Below are positions 7,213-17,600 of a DNA stretch of 64,000 bases, one piece after another. The notes beneath the pieces were generated by a model. The model was not told the DNA's origin, did no database searches, and was given only the letters and a program-made list of their open reading frames with translations. This DNA comes from Archangium violaceum (GTDB taxonomy: Bacteria; Myxococcota; Myxococcia; Myxococcales; Myxococcaceae). A program made the position numbers and the translations under genes. The first letter of the stretch is position 1; the number at the start of each line of letters is the position of its first letter. The DNA lies in contig NZ_CP069338.1 of assembly GCF_016859125.1 (NCBI RefSeq), positions 12,465,501-12,529,500 of the forward strand, in the 5' to 3' direction.

Positions 7213-8937
7213 GTGAAGACCCTTCTCTCGAAACGCTCGGTGGTGCTCGCCGCGGGGGCGCTCGTGCTCCTCTGCGTGCTCTTCGCGCTGGGCCGCCCCA
7301 TGAGGGCCGCCGAGCATGACAGCTACCGGACCCGGCTGCGCCAGCTGCGCGTCAAGAGCGCCGAGCTGGAGCAGGACACCCTCCGGACCCACCTGGGACT
7401 GCCCCAGGCCCAGGGCTCCTCGCCGGAGAAGGTGGCCGAGCTGCGCCTGAGGGCGGCGGAGCTGCGCGCCTTCCCGAGCCTGCTGCCGGAGCGGGAGCAG
7501 CGCACCCTGGGCGCGGTACTGGACGCCTATGTCCGCGCGCTGGTGGACGAGGAGCTGTTGCTGGCGCGCCTCCACGAACAGACGGCCGGGAGACCGGAGC
7601 TGGAGGCGCCGCGCGCGGAGCTGGAGACTCGTGCCCGGGCCCTCCTCACCCAGGAGCGGGAAGCCGACGCCACGCTCCGGCGGCTGATGGAGCACCCCGC
7701 CAGCCTCGAGGCCGAGCGCCTCATCACCACCTACCTCCAGCTCTACGAGGGAGCCCTGGCGCGCGCCGAGCGCTTCCGCATCATCCTCTTCGCCTTCTCA
7801 CTGCTGCTCGTCGCCTTCGTGTTGATGGTGCTGATGCGGCTGGCGCGCACGGGGGCGGCGCTCGACACGCTCAACGCGGAGCTGGAGCGGCGCGTGGAGG
7901 AGCGCACCTCGGCCTTCGCCACCGCCAACGCGGGGCTGCGCGAGAGCGAGGATCGCAAGGCCGCCATCCTGGAGAGCTCGCTCGACGGCATCATCTCCCT
8001 GGACGAGGGGGGCCGCATCCTGGAGTTCAATCCCGCCGCGGAGCACATCTTCCGGCTGCCGCGGGCACAGGCACTGGGCCGCGACTTCCTGTCCCTGGAG
8101 CTGGCCGTCACCGTGAAGGCCGAGCAGCGCGAGAAGGTGAGACGCGCGCTCCGGGCCGATGCCACGCCTGGCCACGCCACCCGCCTGGAGCTGTCCTGCC
8201 TGCGCATCGACGGCAGCACCTTCCCCGCCGAGCTCACCCTGCTCCGGGTGCGCAGCGACGGCCCCGCGCGCTTCACCACCTACGTGCGCGACATCACCGA
8301 GCGCAAGGAGGTGGAGCGGCTGAAGAACGAGTTCGTCTCCACCGTCAGCCACGAGCTGCGCACGCCCCTCACCTCCATCCGCGGCTCGCTGGGTCTGCTG
8401 GAGGGAGGCATCCTGGGCGAGCTGCCCCCTCCGGCCCAGGACATGGTGCGCATCGCCCGCACCAACACCGAGCGCCTCATCCGCCTCATCAACGACATCC
8501 TCGACCTGGAGAAGATGGAGTCCGGCAAGCTGGAGCTGAAGCTGCAGCCGGTGGAGGTCTCCGAGGCCATCGAGACCACCTTCAGCGGCGTGCAGGCCAT
8601 GGCGGACACGGCGCGGGCGGACAGGGATCGGCTCATCCAGGTGCTCACCAACCTCGTCTCCAACGCCACCTGGGAGGCAAGGAGGGAGGCTTCGCCGCGG
8701 CGGAGCGGCTGCGCGCCGAGCCGGAGCTGCGGGAGCTGCCCCTGGGCTTCTTCGGCGCCGGGGGGGACGTCACCTACCGCATCGCGGCGATCCACCGCGG
8801 CGCGTCGCTCTACCTGCCACGGCCGTTCTCCGCGGTGGAGCTCTCGGAGGGGGTGGAGCGGATGGTGTCCGCGCGGCGCCCGGAGCGCTCACGGGTGCTG
8901 GTGCTGGACGATGATCCGGAAGCGGTGCGCGCCCTGA
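7213..8937 (+). pseudogene. Membrane sensor histidine kinase truncated inside its ATPase domain
   Basis: The frame opens at GTG 7213 with a membrane segment (about residues 10-30), a long helical periplasmic sensor, a second membrane segment (about 192-212) and a coiled coil into a PAS domain (about 253-365). A HisKA dimerisation helix follows, with the phospho-acceptor His near residue 380 (FVSTVSHELRTPLTS). The ATPase domain begins with DRDRLIQVLTNLVSNA (N-box) but stops being homologous at about 8670. The remaining 90 residues are Arg/Ser-rich out-of-frame translation, so the G-boxes needed to bind ATP are gone. The linker ahead of the N-box also looks shortened at about 8610-8625. It is most likely a non-functional relic or dominant-negative remnant. 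Confidence 0.75.
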
Positions 8938-9758
8938 GCGCGGCCCTGACCAGCCAGCTGGTGGAAGTGGTGGGACTGGAAGATCCCTACCGTCTGGTGG
9001 ACGTGCTGGCCGAGCAACGGCCGGATCTGCTGCTGCTGGACGTGGAGATGCCGGGGCCGAGCGGGTTCGACCTGTGCCGCATCGTGCGCTCCATGCCCGA
9101 GTGGCAGGGCCTGCACATCCTCTTCATCACCGCGCACACGGGGGTGGAGTTCCGGGTAGCGGCCTTCCAGGCGGGAGCGGACGACTACCTGGCCAAGCCG
9201 GTGATGCGCGAGGAGCTGCGAGCGCGCGTGCAGTCCCGGTTGGAGCGGGCACGGCTGGCGCGCGAGCGGGCCGAGCGCGATGTCCTCACGGGGTTGCTGC
9301 TCCGCCGTCCCTTCCTGGAGGGCCTGCGCGCGCGGCTGGCCGAGGCGCAACGGACGGGCAGGCCGCTGTCGCTGGGCTTCCTGGACGTGGACCGCTTCAA
9401 GAAGGTGAACGACACGCACGGGCACCTGGCGGGAGATCGCGTGCTGATGCAGATGGGGCGGCTGCTGACGTCACGCTTCCGCAAGGAGGATCTTCGGTGC
9501 CGGTGGGGCGGCGAGGAGTTCGTGGTGGCGCTGATGGGCGCACCGGCGGAGGGCGCTCGCGACATCCTGGCGCGCACGGCGGCGGAGCTGGCGCGGGCCG
9601 ACTTCGAGGGGGACAAGGGCGAGCACTTCCGCGTCACCTTCAGCGCGGGACTCGCGGTGGCGCCCCAGGACGGCGCCGACGTGGAGACCCTGCTGCGCGT
9701 GGCGGACGAGCGGCTGTACCGGGCCAAGGCCCAGGGTGGCAACCGCATCGAGGGCTGA
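8835..9758 (+). CDS. Receiver-GGDEF diguanylate cyclase, N-terminally truncated
   Basis: The 307-residue product starts at GTG 8835. A complete receiver (LVLDDDPEA, phospho-Asp in LLLLDVEMPG, YLAKPV) spans about residues 20-135. A GGDEF domain spans about 140-305 with active-site GGEEF at 225-229 and an inhibitory RxxD site five residues earlier, so c-di-GMP synthesis with product inhibition is expected. In the same frame upstream of the start, codons from about 8673 encode the back half of another receiver-like domain (AAIHRGASLYLPRPF), with no start codon. The ancestral gene therefore had a first receiver whose front is lost. The loss abuts the truncated kinase, so one deletion probably removed both. 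Confidence 0.82.
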   Translation: MELSEGVERMVSARRPERSRVLVLDDDPEAVRALSAALTSQLVEVVGLEDPYRLVDVLAEQRPDLLLLDVEMPGPSGFDLCRIVRSMPEWQGLHILFITAHTGVEFRVAAFQAGADDYLAKPVMREELRARVQSRLERARLARERAERDVLTGLLLRRPFLEGLRARLAEAQRTGRPLSLGFLDVDRFKKVNDTHGHLAGDRVLMQMGRLLTSRFRKEDLRCRWGGEEFVVALMGAPAEGARDILARTAAELARADFEGDKGEHFRVTFSAGLAVAPQDGADVETLLRVADERLYRAKAQGGNRIEG

Positions 9759-9760
9759 GC

Positions 9761-10174
9761 TCAACCCCGGGGCAGGAGCTCCTCGGCCCAGTAGCGCCCG
9801 GCGACTCGCCGCTGTCCGCTGCGGATGAGGAAGAAGGGCCGGGCCTGTTTGTAGTGCCAGTGGATGGCGACGATGACGCCGGTCCGCTCGCGATCCCTGC
9901 GCAGCCGCACCTCGCCACCGAATCCGAAGGCGGGCGGGGCAACGGGTTGGAAGAGCTCCGGCCGGACGCGAAAGGTGCTCTCGCCATAACGCAGCACGAT
10001 GAAGCCCTGCTCCGGGGCCTCGCCGAGCCGCTGGAGGACCTTGCAGTAGGGCCACAGGAGCGTGAGGCGCTCGAGGTCATCGGGATGGACGAGCCGGCGC
10101 TCGGCCTCGGATTGTCCATGCCAGGGATAGAGCCCCCACGCGCGCTCCTTCGTCTGCTCGGAATCGGTGGTCAT
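9761..10174 (-). CDS. Conserved hypothetical protein, 137 aa
   Basis: The ATG at 10174 follows a GAGGAGG site. The cytoplasmic-looking product has no signal peptide or membrane segment. It begins with polar residues, then WGLYPWHGQSEAERRLVHPDDLE, LWPYCKVLQRLGE, a strand-rich VLRYGESTFRVRPELF, and a basic C-terminal half (GGEVRLRRDRERTGVIVAIH) ending in RRVAGRYWAEELLP. This looks like a small single-domain beta-rich protein. I do not recognise a family with confidence. It converges on the diguanylate cyclase with a 2-base gap. Confidence 0.65.
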   Translation of the reverse strand: MTTDSEQTKERAWGLYPWHGQSEAERRLVHPDDLERLTLLWPYCKVLQRLGEAPEQGFIVLRYGESTFRVRPELFQPVAPPAFGFGGEVRLRRDRERTGVIVAIHWHYKQARPFFLIRSGQRRVAGRYWAEELLPRG

Positions 10175-10557
10175 CGGTACCTCCTCGATTGCGCGGGGTC
10201 CCCCCGGGCCTCGGACCCGTGCGAAGCGTGAGCGCCAGACGGACGCCGAGGCCAGGCGCATCCCTGACGTGACACCGCGCGGGGAGATCCGCCAGCCGTC
10301 GTCATCCCGGCGGTGGGTCGATCCGCACACAATGAGACGGTCCCGCCCGGAAATCCCGAGGCAGGAGTGGTCGGCACGCGCGTTGCTCCACATCCCGGCG
10401 CGGACGAAGGGCGAGTGGGCGTGTCGGGTGGCGTGCAGGAAGGTGCGGAGGGAAGTCCGAGTGAGAGGGGTCGGTGAGGAGTGTTGCCTCACCGACCCCG
10501 ATCCTGGCTCCATGCGCCAACGGCGGGCCCGGCACAGGCCCGCCGTAGCGAGGACAC
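10175..10557. other. Intergenic region without a supported gene
   Basis: Open frames here on both strands are Arg/Pro-rich, lack ribosome binding sites and look like shadows. The only clear structure is the terminator-like hairpin at 10467-10499. The remainder presumably holds the promoter of the 9761-10174 gene. Confidence 0.5.
10467..10499 (-). terminator. Strong hairpin downstream of the 10558-10884 gene
   Basis: GGGGTCGGTGAGG pairs perfectly with CCTCACCGACCCC (13 bp) around a 7-base loop. It lies 59 bases past the stop of the minus-strand gene. There is no T-run on either strand, so it may stabilise the mRNA 3' end rather than terminate by itself. Confidence 0.55.
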
Positions 10558-10884
10558 TCACTGTCCCGTTTCACTCGGCTTGGAGCCTACCCGCGCGGCC
10601 GTGAACGTGGTCGGCACGCCCTGCTGCAGCATGTAGAAGCTGCCGTTCAACCCGGAGAAGGTACTCATGATGCCGGTGATCGACCTGCTCGCGAGGGTGC
10701 CAGCGTAGGTCGTCTCGGTGTTGTTGAACGTGAACATGAACATTCCAGCGATCTGGACCCATAGGCCGCCAAGGCCACCACCGGTGGTGAAGGTCCCGTT
10801 GGCATTCACCCTCATCGAGGTCGTGCTGTAGGAGCCATCGGAGCCCCAGTCGTAGAACAAGGTCCAGTTACCAGGTACAGGCAT
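10558..10884 (-). CDS. Small beta-rich hypothetical protein, 108 aa
   Basis: GGAGGAG lies upstream of the ATG. The product has no signal peptide. It is rich in Gly, Thr, Ser and aromatics with alternating strand patterns: NWTLFYDWGSDGSYSTTSM, then NANGTFTTGGGLGGLWVQ, MFMFTFNNTETTYAGTL and a closing FTAAR strand. This fits a small beta-barrel or lectin-like single domain, but no catalytic or binding motif is evident. The gene is solitary, with its own ribosome binding site and a downstream hairpin, so it is probably expressed on its own. Confidence 0.6.
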   Translation of the reverse strand: MPVPGNWTLFYDWGSDGSYSTTSMRVNANGTFTTGGGLGGLWVQIAGMFMFTFNNTETTYAGTLASRSITGIMSTFSGLNGSFYMLQQGVPTTFTAARVGSKPSETGQ

Positions 10885-11112
10885 GGTGTGCTCCTCCGTA
10901 TGGAAATGCGTTGCGTTGATCGGGTCGAGAAGCCCGTGCTGCTTTTTGCTTTCGAAAAGACAGAGGAGCTTCGGAACGGATGTGAGGAGCGCCGCGGCCT
11001 CTCATGGGCCCGTCTCGGTGGAGAGCTGATCCACGCACAACGGGACGGTGAATCCTGACGCTCCCGAGGGGAGCACCTCCGGCACGCGCGTTGCTCTTGT
11101 CACGCAACGCGG

Positions 11113-11892
11113 ATGGAGGGCGGGATGGAACGGACGGCGGCGTTGGCGACGGTGGGGTGGGAGGAGTCCGCGGGCGATGGGTCGGTGAGGGAGAAACTTC
11201 CGGAGGCACAGAGCCCCCGGGAGCGTCTCTTCCGGTTGGGGGCGGCGGCCCTCACCGACCCGGAGCTGCTTTCCGTGGTGCTGGGCTCGCGCTCACAGGC
11301 CCTGGCGGAGGCGCTGCTCGCCACGCGAGGGGGGCTCAAGCAACTCGTGCAGCAGGATCCGCGCGAGCTCTGCGCGCGTCCCGGAATGGGGCCGGTGCGC
11401 ACGGCACAGGTGATGGCGGCGCTGGAGCTGGGACGCCGAGCCCAGCGCGTCACGGAGCGGCGGCCCCGCCTGCGCACCCCGAGGGAGATCTACACGTACC
11501 TCGCGCCCAACCTGAGCGCGCTGCGGCGCGAGGTCTTCCACGTGCTGTGCTTCAACGCGCGCAACGTGCTGCTCCACGACGCCCGCGTGGCCGAGGGCAC
11601 CATCAACGCGTGCCCGGTGGATCCGCGAGAGGTGTTCGCCGCGGCCATCACCTCGCGCGCCTCCGCCATCGTGCTGGCCCACAACCACCCGTCGGGGGAT
11701 CCGGAGCCCTCGGGGCAGGATCTGGGCCTCACCGCGCAGCTCATCGAGGCGGGCCGGGTGCTGGGCATCAAGGTGTTGGATCACGTGGTGGTGGGAGACG
11801 GGACGTACACCTCGCTGCTCGAGCGGGGCGAATTGCCGCTGCTGGGCGGGGAGACGAAAGGCTCATGGAGCATGGCGGGAGAGCGTGGATGA
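11113..11892 (+). CDS. radC: RadC-family JAB/MPN domain protein
   Basis: The 259-residue product has the RadC layout: a helical N-terminal region with SPRERLFRLGAAALTDPELL, helix-hairpin-helix-like segments, then a JAB/MPN metalloprotease-like domain. The zinc motif is clear: EGTIN supplies the upstream Glu, and AHNHPSGDPEPSGQD supplies HxHPSG and the later Asp. The actual role of RadC proteins is unsettled; an original DNA-repair claim was withdrawn. GCGTTGC/GCAACGC arms at 11088-11110 sit directly before the start. The next gene begins inside the 3' end of this one. Confidence 0.92.
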   Translation: MEGGMERTAALATVGWEESAGDGSVREKLPEAQSPRERLFRLGAAALTDPELLSVVLGSRSQALAEALLATRGGLKQLVQQDPRELCARPGMGPVRTAQVMAALELGRRAQRVTERRPRLRTPREIYTYLAPNLSALRREVFHVLCFNARNVLLHDARVAEGTINACPVDPREVFAAAITSRASAIVLAHNHPSGDPEPSGQDLGLTAQLIEAGRVLGIKVLDHVVVGDGTYTSLLERGELPLLGGETKGSWSMAGERG

Positions 11893-12203
11893 TGCTGGGT
11901 GCATTGGGTGTAGCGGCATGTGGCGGGACGAGCGGGACCGTTCAGGTGGAGGTGATGGAGGACGAGGTGGCGCAGGTGGTGCCCGTGGGCGGCGGCAAGG
12001 CGTACGTGGTGCCGCGCTCCACCCTGCCCCCGGGAGCCCGGGAGGGAGACGTGGTACGGGAGGGCCGCCTGGATGCCGAGCTGGGAGCCCGGCTGGCCCG
12101 GGAGGTGGCCGAATGGCGGGCGCGCCTGGCTGTTCCCGTACCTGACGGGCTGGACCTGGACGCAGGAGCCTCTGGGTCGTTGACGGCCAACAAGGAACAG
12201 TGA
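11865..12203 (+). CDS. DUF3006-like lipoprotein, 112 aa
   Basis: ATG 11865 overlaps radC by 28 bases; ATG 11889 is an alternative. Starting at 11865 gives a short charged n-region and a lipobox-like GVAAC, so export and lipidation are plausible. The mature part, VQVEVMEDEVAQVVPV, then AYVVPRSTLPPGAREGDVV, matches the small DUF3006 beta-barrel pattern (a protein region ending in LPxGxREGDVL). The remaining residues are a charged helix. It sits between radC and recQ and is probably cotranscribed with both. Confidence 0.65.
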   Translation: MEHGGRAWMMLGALGVAACGGTSGTVQVEVMEDEVAQVVPVGGGKAYVVPRSTLPPGAREGDVVREGRLDAELGARLAREVAEWRARLAVPVPDGLDLDAGASGSLTANKEQ

Positions 12204-12205
12204 AT

Positions 12206-14272
12206 ATGCGACGGATGCCGGTGGCCCTGCCCTACTTCGAGCAAGCCCAGGAGGGACTGGTCCGCCATTTCGGGCTGACCGAGTTCAGGCCGGGGCAGGC
12301 CCAGGTCATCAGCTCCGTGTTGAGTGGGCGCAACACCGTGGTGGTGATGCCCACGGGCGCGGGGAAGAGCCTGTGCTACCAGCTCCCCGCCCTGCTCCTG
12401 TCCGGAGTGACGCTCGTCATCTCCCCCCTCATCGCGCTGATGAAGGATCAGGTGGAGCAGCTCACCGGCCGTGGCATCCCCGCCACGTTCATCAACTCGT
12501 CCCTGTCGGACATGGAGCGCGCGGACCGCCTCCGCCGCATGCGGGCGGGCGAGTACAAGCTCATCTACGTGGCGCCCGAGCGCTTCCGCAGCCCCAGCTT
12601 CCTGGACGCGCTGGCGCAGGTGGGGGTGGAGCTGCTCGCCGTGGACGAGGCCCACTGTATTTCCCAGTGGGGCCATGACTTCCGGCCGGACTACGCGCAG
12701 CTCGGCCAGGTGCGCAAGCGCCTGCGTCCGCCGCGCACCGTGGCCCTCACCGCCACGGCCACCCCCGAGGTGCGCGACGACATCATCCGCTCCCTGCTGA
12801 TGAAGGATCCGCAGGTGTTCGCCGAGGGCTTCGACCGGCCCAACCTCTTCCTGGAGGTGTTCGAGGTCGGCGGGGACGAGGACAAGCGCCGGGCCTGCGC
12901 GGGGCTGGCGTCGCTGGGAGGCAGCGGCATCATCTACTGCTCCACCCGTAAGTCGGCGGAGAACACGCACGCGTCGCTGATCGAGCGGGGGGTGAACGCC
13001 ATCCTCTACCACGCGGGGATGGACGATGACGCGCGGCGCCGCGCCCAGGACGAGTTCATGTCCGCCAAGGAGGCGGTGGCGGTGGCCACCAATGCCTTCG
13101 GCATGGGCATCGACAAGCCGGACATCCGCTTCGTCGCCCACGCCAACATCCCCAAGGCGGTGGAGGCGTACTACCAGGAGATCGGCCGCGCGGGCCGCGA
13201 CAGGGGGCCGGCCTTCGCCGCGCTCCTCTTCAACCACGCGGACGTCTACACGCAGGAGCGGCTCATCGAGAGCAACCACCCCTCGGAGGCGGTGCTCTCG
13301 GACATGTGGAACGTGCTGCGGAGCGTGCCCGAGTACGACAAGGGCCTGCACGTCCTGGCCGCCCAGGCGGGCGCCAGCGAGTTCGAGATCTCCGCCGCGC
13401 TGCGCATCCTCGAGCGCGAGGGCAAGGTGGAGCGCGGGAGCCGCGGCGAAGGTGAGTACGGCATCACCCTGACGGAGAAGGCCTCCACGACCCAGCCCCA
13501 TGCCCCGGATGCCCGGCGCCTGCTGGCCTCGCTGTTGGAGACGTTCCCCGTGGGGCGCTCCGCCACCACCGAGCTCCCCATCCTCGCGCGGCGCACCGGG
13601 CTGTCCGGCGATGAAATCCAGCACGCGTTGAAGCTGCTGGAGCGGGCCGGAGCGCTGCGGGTGCGCCGTCCCTTCTCGGGGCGAACCATCCGCGCGCTGT
13701 CGCAGGTGCCCTTCCGCGAGCTGGGCGTGGACCTGAGCAAGGTGCGCGAGCAGGAGCGGCGCTCCATGCTGCACCTCAAGCGGATGACGGACTACGCCTA
13801 CACGAAGCGCTGCCGGCGGGCCTTCATCCTCCAGTACTTCGGACAGCAGGACGTGGAGCCCACCTGCGGCAACTGCGACACGTGCGCCGGGAGCCGGATG
13901 AGGCGCCTGGAGGGACTGGCCCGCTCCTCCACCGCGCCCCGCGCCACGCCGACGCTGGCACCGGGACGGCCCGAGGGCTACAGCGAGCTGGCCGCCACCG
14001 AGCTGCGCCGCTGGCGCAAGGAGCTCGCGCGCGAGCTCGAGGTGCCGCCCTTCATCATCTTCAACGACGAGACGCTGCGGGGGCTCGCCGCGGCCCTCCC
14101 CATCGATCGCGAGTCCTTCCTCACGGTGAAGGGCACGGGCGAGAGCCGCTGGGAGCGGTTCGGACCCAAGGTGGTGGAGATCTGCCTCATGGCCCGCGCC
14201 GCCGGCCACGAACCGGTCGCGGTGGCCCCCGTGCCGCCCCGGGTACGCAAGTCCCGGAGCGCCCGCCACTGA
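12206..14272 (+). CDS. recQ: ATP-dependent DNA helicase RecQ
   Basis: The product of about 688 residues unwinds DNA 3'-5' in recombination and repair. Walker A (MPTGAGKSLCY, about 50-60), the DEAH box (VDEAHCISQWGHDFR, near 148), TATATP, and the helicase-C motif QEIGRAGRD are all present. The RQC zinc site (CRRAFILQYFG...CGNCDTC) and winged helix follow, and an HRDC domain closes the protein (ELRRWRKELARELEVPPF onward). ATG 12206 was chosen for its AAGGAA site; a GTG at 12200 is possible. A linker of about 30 residues rich in Ala/Pro/Arg separates the zinc site from HRDC. Confidence 0.96.
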   Translation: MRRMPVALPYFEQAQEGLVRHFGLTEFRPGQAQVISSVLSGRNTVVVMPTGAGKSLCYQLPALLLSGVTLVISPLIALMKDQVEQLTGRGIPATFINSSLSDMERADRLRRMRAGEYKLIYVAPERFRSPSFLDALAQVGVELLAVDEAHCISQWGHDFRPDYAQLGQVRKRLRPPRTVALTATATPEVRDDIIRSLLMKDPQVFAEGFDRPNLFLEVFEVGGDEDKRRACAGLASLGGSGIIYCSTRKSAENTHASLIERGVNAILYHAGMDDDARRRAQDEFMSAKEAVAVATNAFGMGIDKPDIRFVAHANIPKAVEAYYQEIGRAGRDRGPAFAALLFNHADVYTQERLIESNHPSEAVLSDMWNVLRSVPEYDKGLHVLAAQAGASEFEISAALRILEREGKVERGSRGEGEYGITLTEKASTTQPHAPDARRLLASLLETFPVGRSATTELPILARRTGLSGDEIQHALKLLERAGALRVRRPFSGRTIRALSQVPFRELGVDLSKVREQERRSMLHLKRMTDYAYTKRCRRAFILQYFGQQDVEPTCGNCDTCAGSRMRRLEGLARSSTAPRATPTLAPGRPEGYSELAATELRRWRKELARELEVPPFIIFNDETLRGLAAALPIDRESFLTVKGTGESRWERFGPKVVEICLMARAAGHEPVAVAPVPPRVRKSRSARH

Positions 14273-14290
14273 GGCCCGCGGGGCGGAAGG

Positions 14291-14659
14291 CTACCTCCGC
14301 GAGGCCTTGCGAAACAGGAGGCTGCGCAGCGAGCCCATGAACACCCCCACCACCACCGCGAGCAGGAAGATGATGACGATGGTGGTGGCGCCAAAGACGA
14401 GACGCACCGCGGACACGGAGAGGCGTTCGGAGTAGTAGGCGTCACGCAGCGGCTGCATCAACCCCACCAGCTCCAGCGCCCGGGCCGGCAGCGAGTCGAG
14501 TGACAGGGAGAGTCGCTGAAGGAAGACAGAGGGCCACAGGCGCTGCGCGCCCTCCACCACGATGCCCACCAGCAGGTAGAGCACGGACAGCAGGAAGGCA
14601 TTGCCGCCCATGATGCGCATCAGCGGCAGGGGCGGCGGGGTCTGGGTCCGCACGCTCAT
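14291..14659 (-). CDS. Small two-helix membrane protein
   Basis: The 122-residue product has a Pro-rich cytoplasmic start, a first membrane helix (NAFLLSVLYLLVGIVVEG), a loop of about 50 residues and a second, strongly hydrophobic helix (TTIVIIFLLAVVVGVFMGSL) ending in a basic FRKASRR tail. No family is recognised. Its ATG overlaps the stop of the giant TPR gene (ATGA), so the two proteins are made together and may form a membrane pair. Confidence 0.7.
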   Translation of the reverse strand: MSVRTQTPPPLPLMRIMGGNAFLLSVLYLLVGIVVEGAQRLWPSVFLQRLSLSLDSLPARALELVGLMQPLRDAYYSERLSVSAVRLVFGATTIVIIFLLAVVVGVFMGSLRSLLFRKASRR

Positions 14660-17600
14660 CTGCCTCCCGCTTTGCGTAGCAGCGCCGGCAGGGCCTTCTT
14701 CACCCGGCCCGCCTCGGGAGAGGCCGCCGCCAGCTTCAGGAAGGACTGGTACGCCTCCACCGCCTTCGCCGTCTCGGCGGGGTTGCGCACGAGCGCGTCC
14801 GCCAGGGCCAGCCGGGCCAGTCCGTCCACGGGCTCCAGTTCCACCGCGCGGGAGAGTTCCTTCAGGGCCGTGGCCTCGTCGCGCTGCTTGAGCGCCACCT
14901 GTCCCAGCACCAGGTGGTTGCGCCCGGAGAAGGGAGCCAACCGCACCGCCTCGTCCGCCGCCTCGCGCGCATCCTTCGTGGCCCCGGCGGCGAGCAGCAC
15001 CCGCGCCATGGCCGCCTGGGCGAACGCCTTGTCCCACGTGGTGGGCGCCTTCTCGGCGATGCCCTGCAGCACCTTCGCCGCGGCCCGGCCGCCCGAGTCC
15101 TCCACCCAGTGCTCACCCGTCCGGCCGCAGGGAGTGTCCGGTCCCTCGCGCCGCGCCGCCTCGAAGGCCTTCTCCGCGTTGGCCACCAGGCCCTGCCGCA
15201 TGAAGGCGAAGGCGATGGCGCAGAAGGTCTCCGGCGACTTGCTGTCCAGCTTGTTGGCGCTCTCCAGGGCGCGGAAGCCCCCCTTGGTATCGCCCAGGGC
15301 GAAGAGGATGTCCGAGCGCACCCGGTGCGCCTCGGGATCATTGGGGATGAGCTTCACCGCGCGCTCCGAGGCCGCCTCCGCCTCCTTCGTCCGGCCCTCG
15401 TGGAAGAGCGCCAGGGCGAAGCCCTTGTGGGCGGACGGGGCGCCCGGGTTGTCGAGCTGCCACTCCTCGAACTGCTTGAGGGCCTCCTTGGTGCGGCCCA
15501 GCGCCAGCAGCGCCCGGCCGAGCGCCTCGCGTGCCTCGCCATGCGAGCCGTTGCGCTCCACCGCCTGCGTCAGCGGCTTCATCGCCAGGTCCGGCAGACC
15601 CCGGGAGATGAGGAGCCGGCCCAGCGCGCACGGGGCCTCGAAGTCCCGCGGATCCTCCGCCACGGCGGCTTCCAGCAGGGAGCTCGCCTTGTCCAGGGAC
15701 TTGTCCTGCCAGTGCAGCAGCCCCAGCGCCGTGCGCACCTCGGCCTTGGACGTCTTCGTCGCCGCGAGCGTCTTCTCCAGCGCGGCCACCGCCCGGTCGC
15801 GCTCGCCCTCGGCGATGTCGGCCTGGGCCAGGTAGATGATGGCCTCGGCGGGGTAGCGGTCCTCCACGCTCGTGCGGGCCAGTTCCACCCGGGCGCGCTT
15901 CCAATCACCCAGCTTCGCGTACGCCGCGCCCCGCACCAGCGACACCTGACGGCTCTCGCCATCCACGCGGGAGAGCACCTCGCGCTCACGATCGCGGTCC
16001 AACAGCACCCGGCCCAGGCCCGCCTTCGCGTCCTCGCTGTCGGGCTTCAGCTTGAGGGCCGCCTCGAAGGCCCGCTGGGCGGCGGCCATGTCCCCGGCCG
16101 CGCGGTTCGCCTCTCCGAGCGCGAGGTGGGCCTCATAGGCCAGCGCGCCCTCGGTGCCCCCGGCGAGCAGCGTCCGCGCGTCGGGGGCCTGGCCGAGCGC
16201 CGTCATCAACCGGCCCTGCACCAGGCGCTGGCGCTCGCGCAGGGCGACCGGCAGCGTGTCCCCCGCCAGGTCCTTCACGTCGGCGAGGGCCTGCTTCAAC
16301 TGCTCCAGTTCCTGGCCGAGCACCAGCCGGCTCTCCGCGACGCCGAGCCGCGCCGCCGGGTGCTCGGGGGCCAGCTTCGTGGCGGCCGTGTACATCTTCA
16401 GGGCGTTCACCGGATCACCCGCGTCCCGGTAGTAACCACCCAGCGTCACCAGGGCGCGCACGTTGCGCGGCGACGCCTTCAGGGCCCGCTCGAGACGCTC
16501 CAGGGCCTCCTTCGTCCTGCCCTGCTCGAGCAGGACGGCGCCAGCCAGCGCCTGTGCTTCCGGGGCCTCCACCTTCGCGCCCACGAGGGCCCGGCGAGCC
16601 GCGTCGCGACCCTTCGCATCGGCCACCAGCACGTCCACGAGCAGGGCGCTCACCGGGTGCTCCGCGCGCACACCCGGGCGGTCCAGCGCGGCGAGCGCCT
16701 GCGCGCGCTCCTCGGCGGAGGCATTGTCCGCGTACCGCAGGGCATGGGCATAGGCCGAGAGGGCCCAGGCCCGGGTGTTGTCATCCTCCAGCCCCACCAC
16801 GTGGGAAAGGAGCGCGAGCGACTCCTTCCGGGAGGACTCCGTGTCCTGCTCGAGTTGCCGGGAGACGCGATCCAGCGCCGCGACGAGCGCCTGCCCGCCC
16901 TGCTTCGCCCGCACCACGAGGAGCACGCCGAGCAGCACCACCACGATGGCCACCGCGCCCATCACCTTCAGGGTGCGGCCGGAGAAGAAGGTATCCGAGC
17001 CCTTGGGAAGCAGCTTCTCGCGCAGCTCTCGCTCGTAGGCCGCGGTGAGGGCCGCCACGTCCTGGGCGGGAAGTCGGCTCACCGGAGCGGCGGCCGGCAC
17101 GGGCGCCCGGACGACGCTCTCCGTGGTCGCCTCGGGCAGTTCCTCGAGCAACCCGCGCCGGGAGCCCGTCGCGGCGTGAGCGGGCGAGAGGACGGTGGGA
17201 GGCTCCTCGGCCACGGGCGGCGCCTCGGCCGTGGGCGCGGCGGGCGCCTCCAGGGGAGGAAGATCCGCGAGCAGCCCTCCCTCGTCCGCGGAGGCTGCCT
17301 CCCCCTGAGCGGAGACCTCCACGTCCGACGTGATGGGAATCTCCGCCGACAGGAGCAGCGGCACCTCCTCGGTGGACACGCCCTCCCCGGAATCCTCGGA
17401 AGGAGCCGCCTCGGAAGGAGCCGCCTCGGAAGGAGCCGCCTCGGAGGCCTCGGCCGGAGGCGCCTCCGGGGACGCGCCCACGTCGATCTCTCCGGTGTCC
17501 AGTGCCAGCACCGGCTGGGAGTCCTCGGGGGGAGCCTGCCCCACCGGGGTCTCGGCGGTCTCGGCATCGGGAGCCGGCTCCTCGGAAGCAGGGGCCGCGT

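Noticed and set aside
8835-9758. Enzymatically dead diguanylate cyclase
   Set aside because: Although the gene is truncated in front, GGEEF, the RxxD site and one complete receiver are intact, so activity is plausible.
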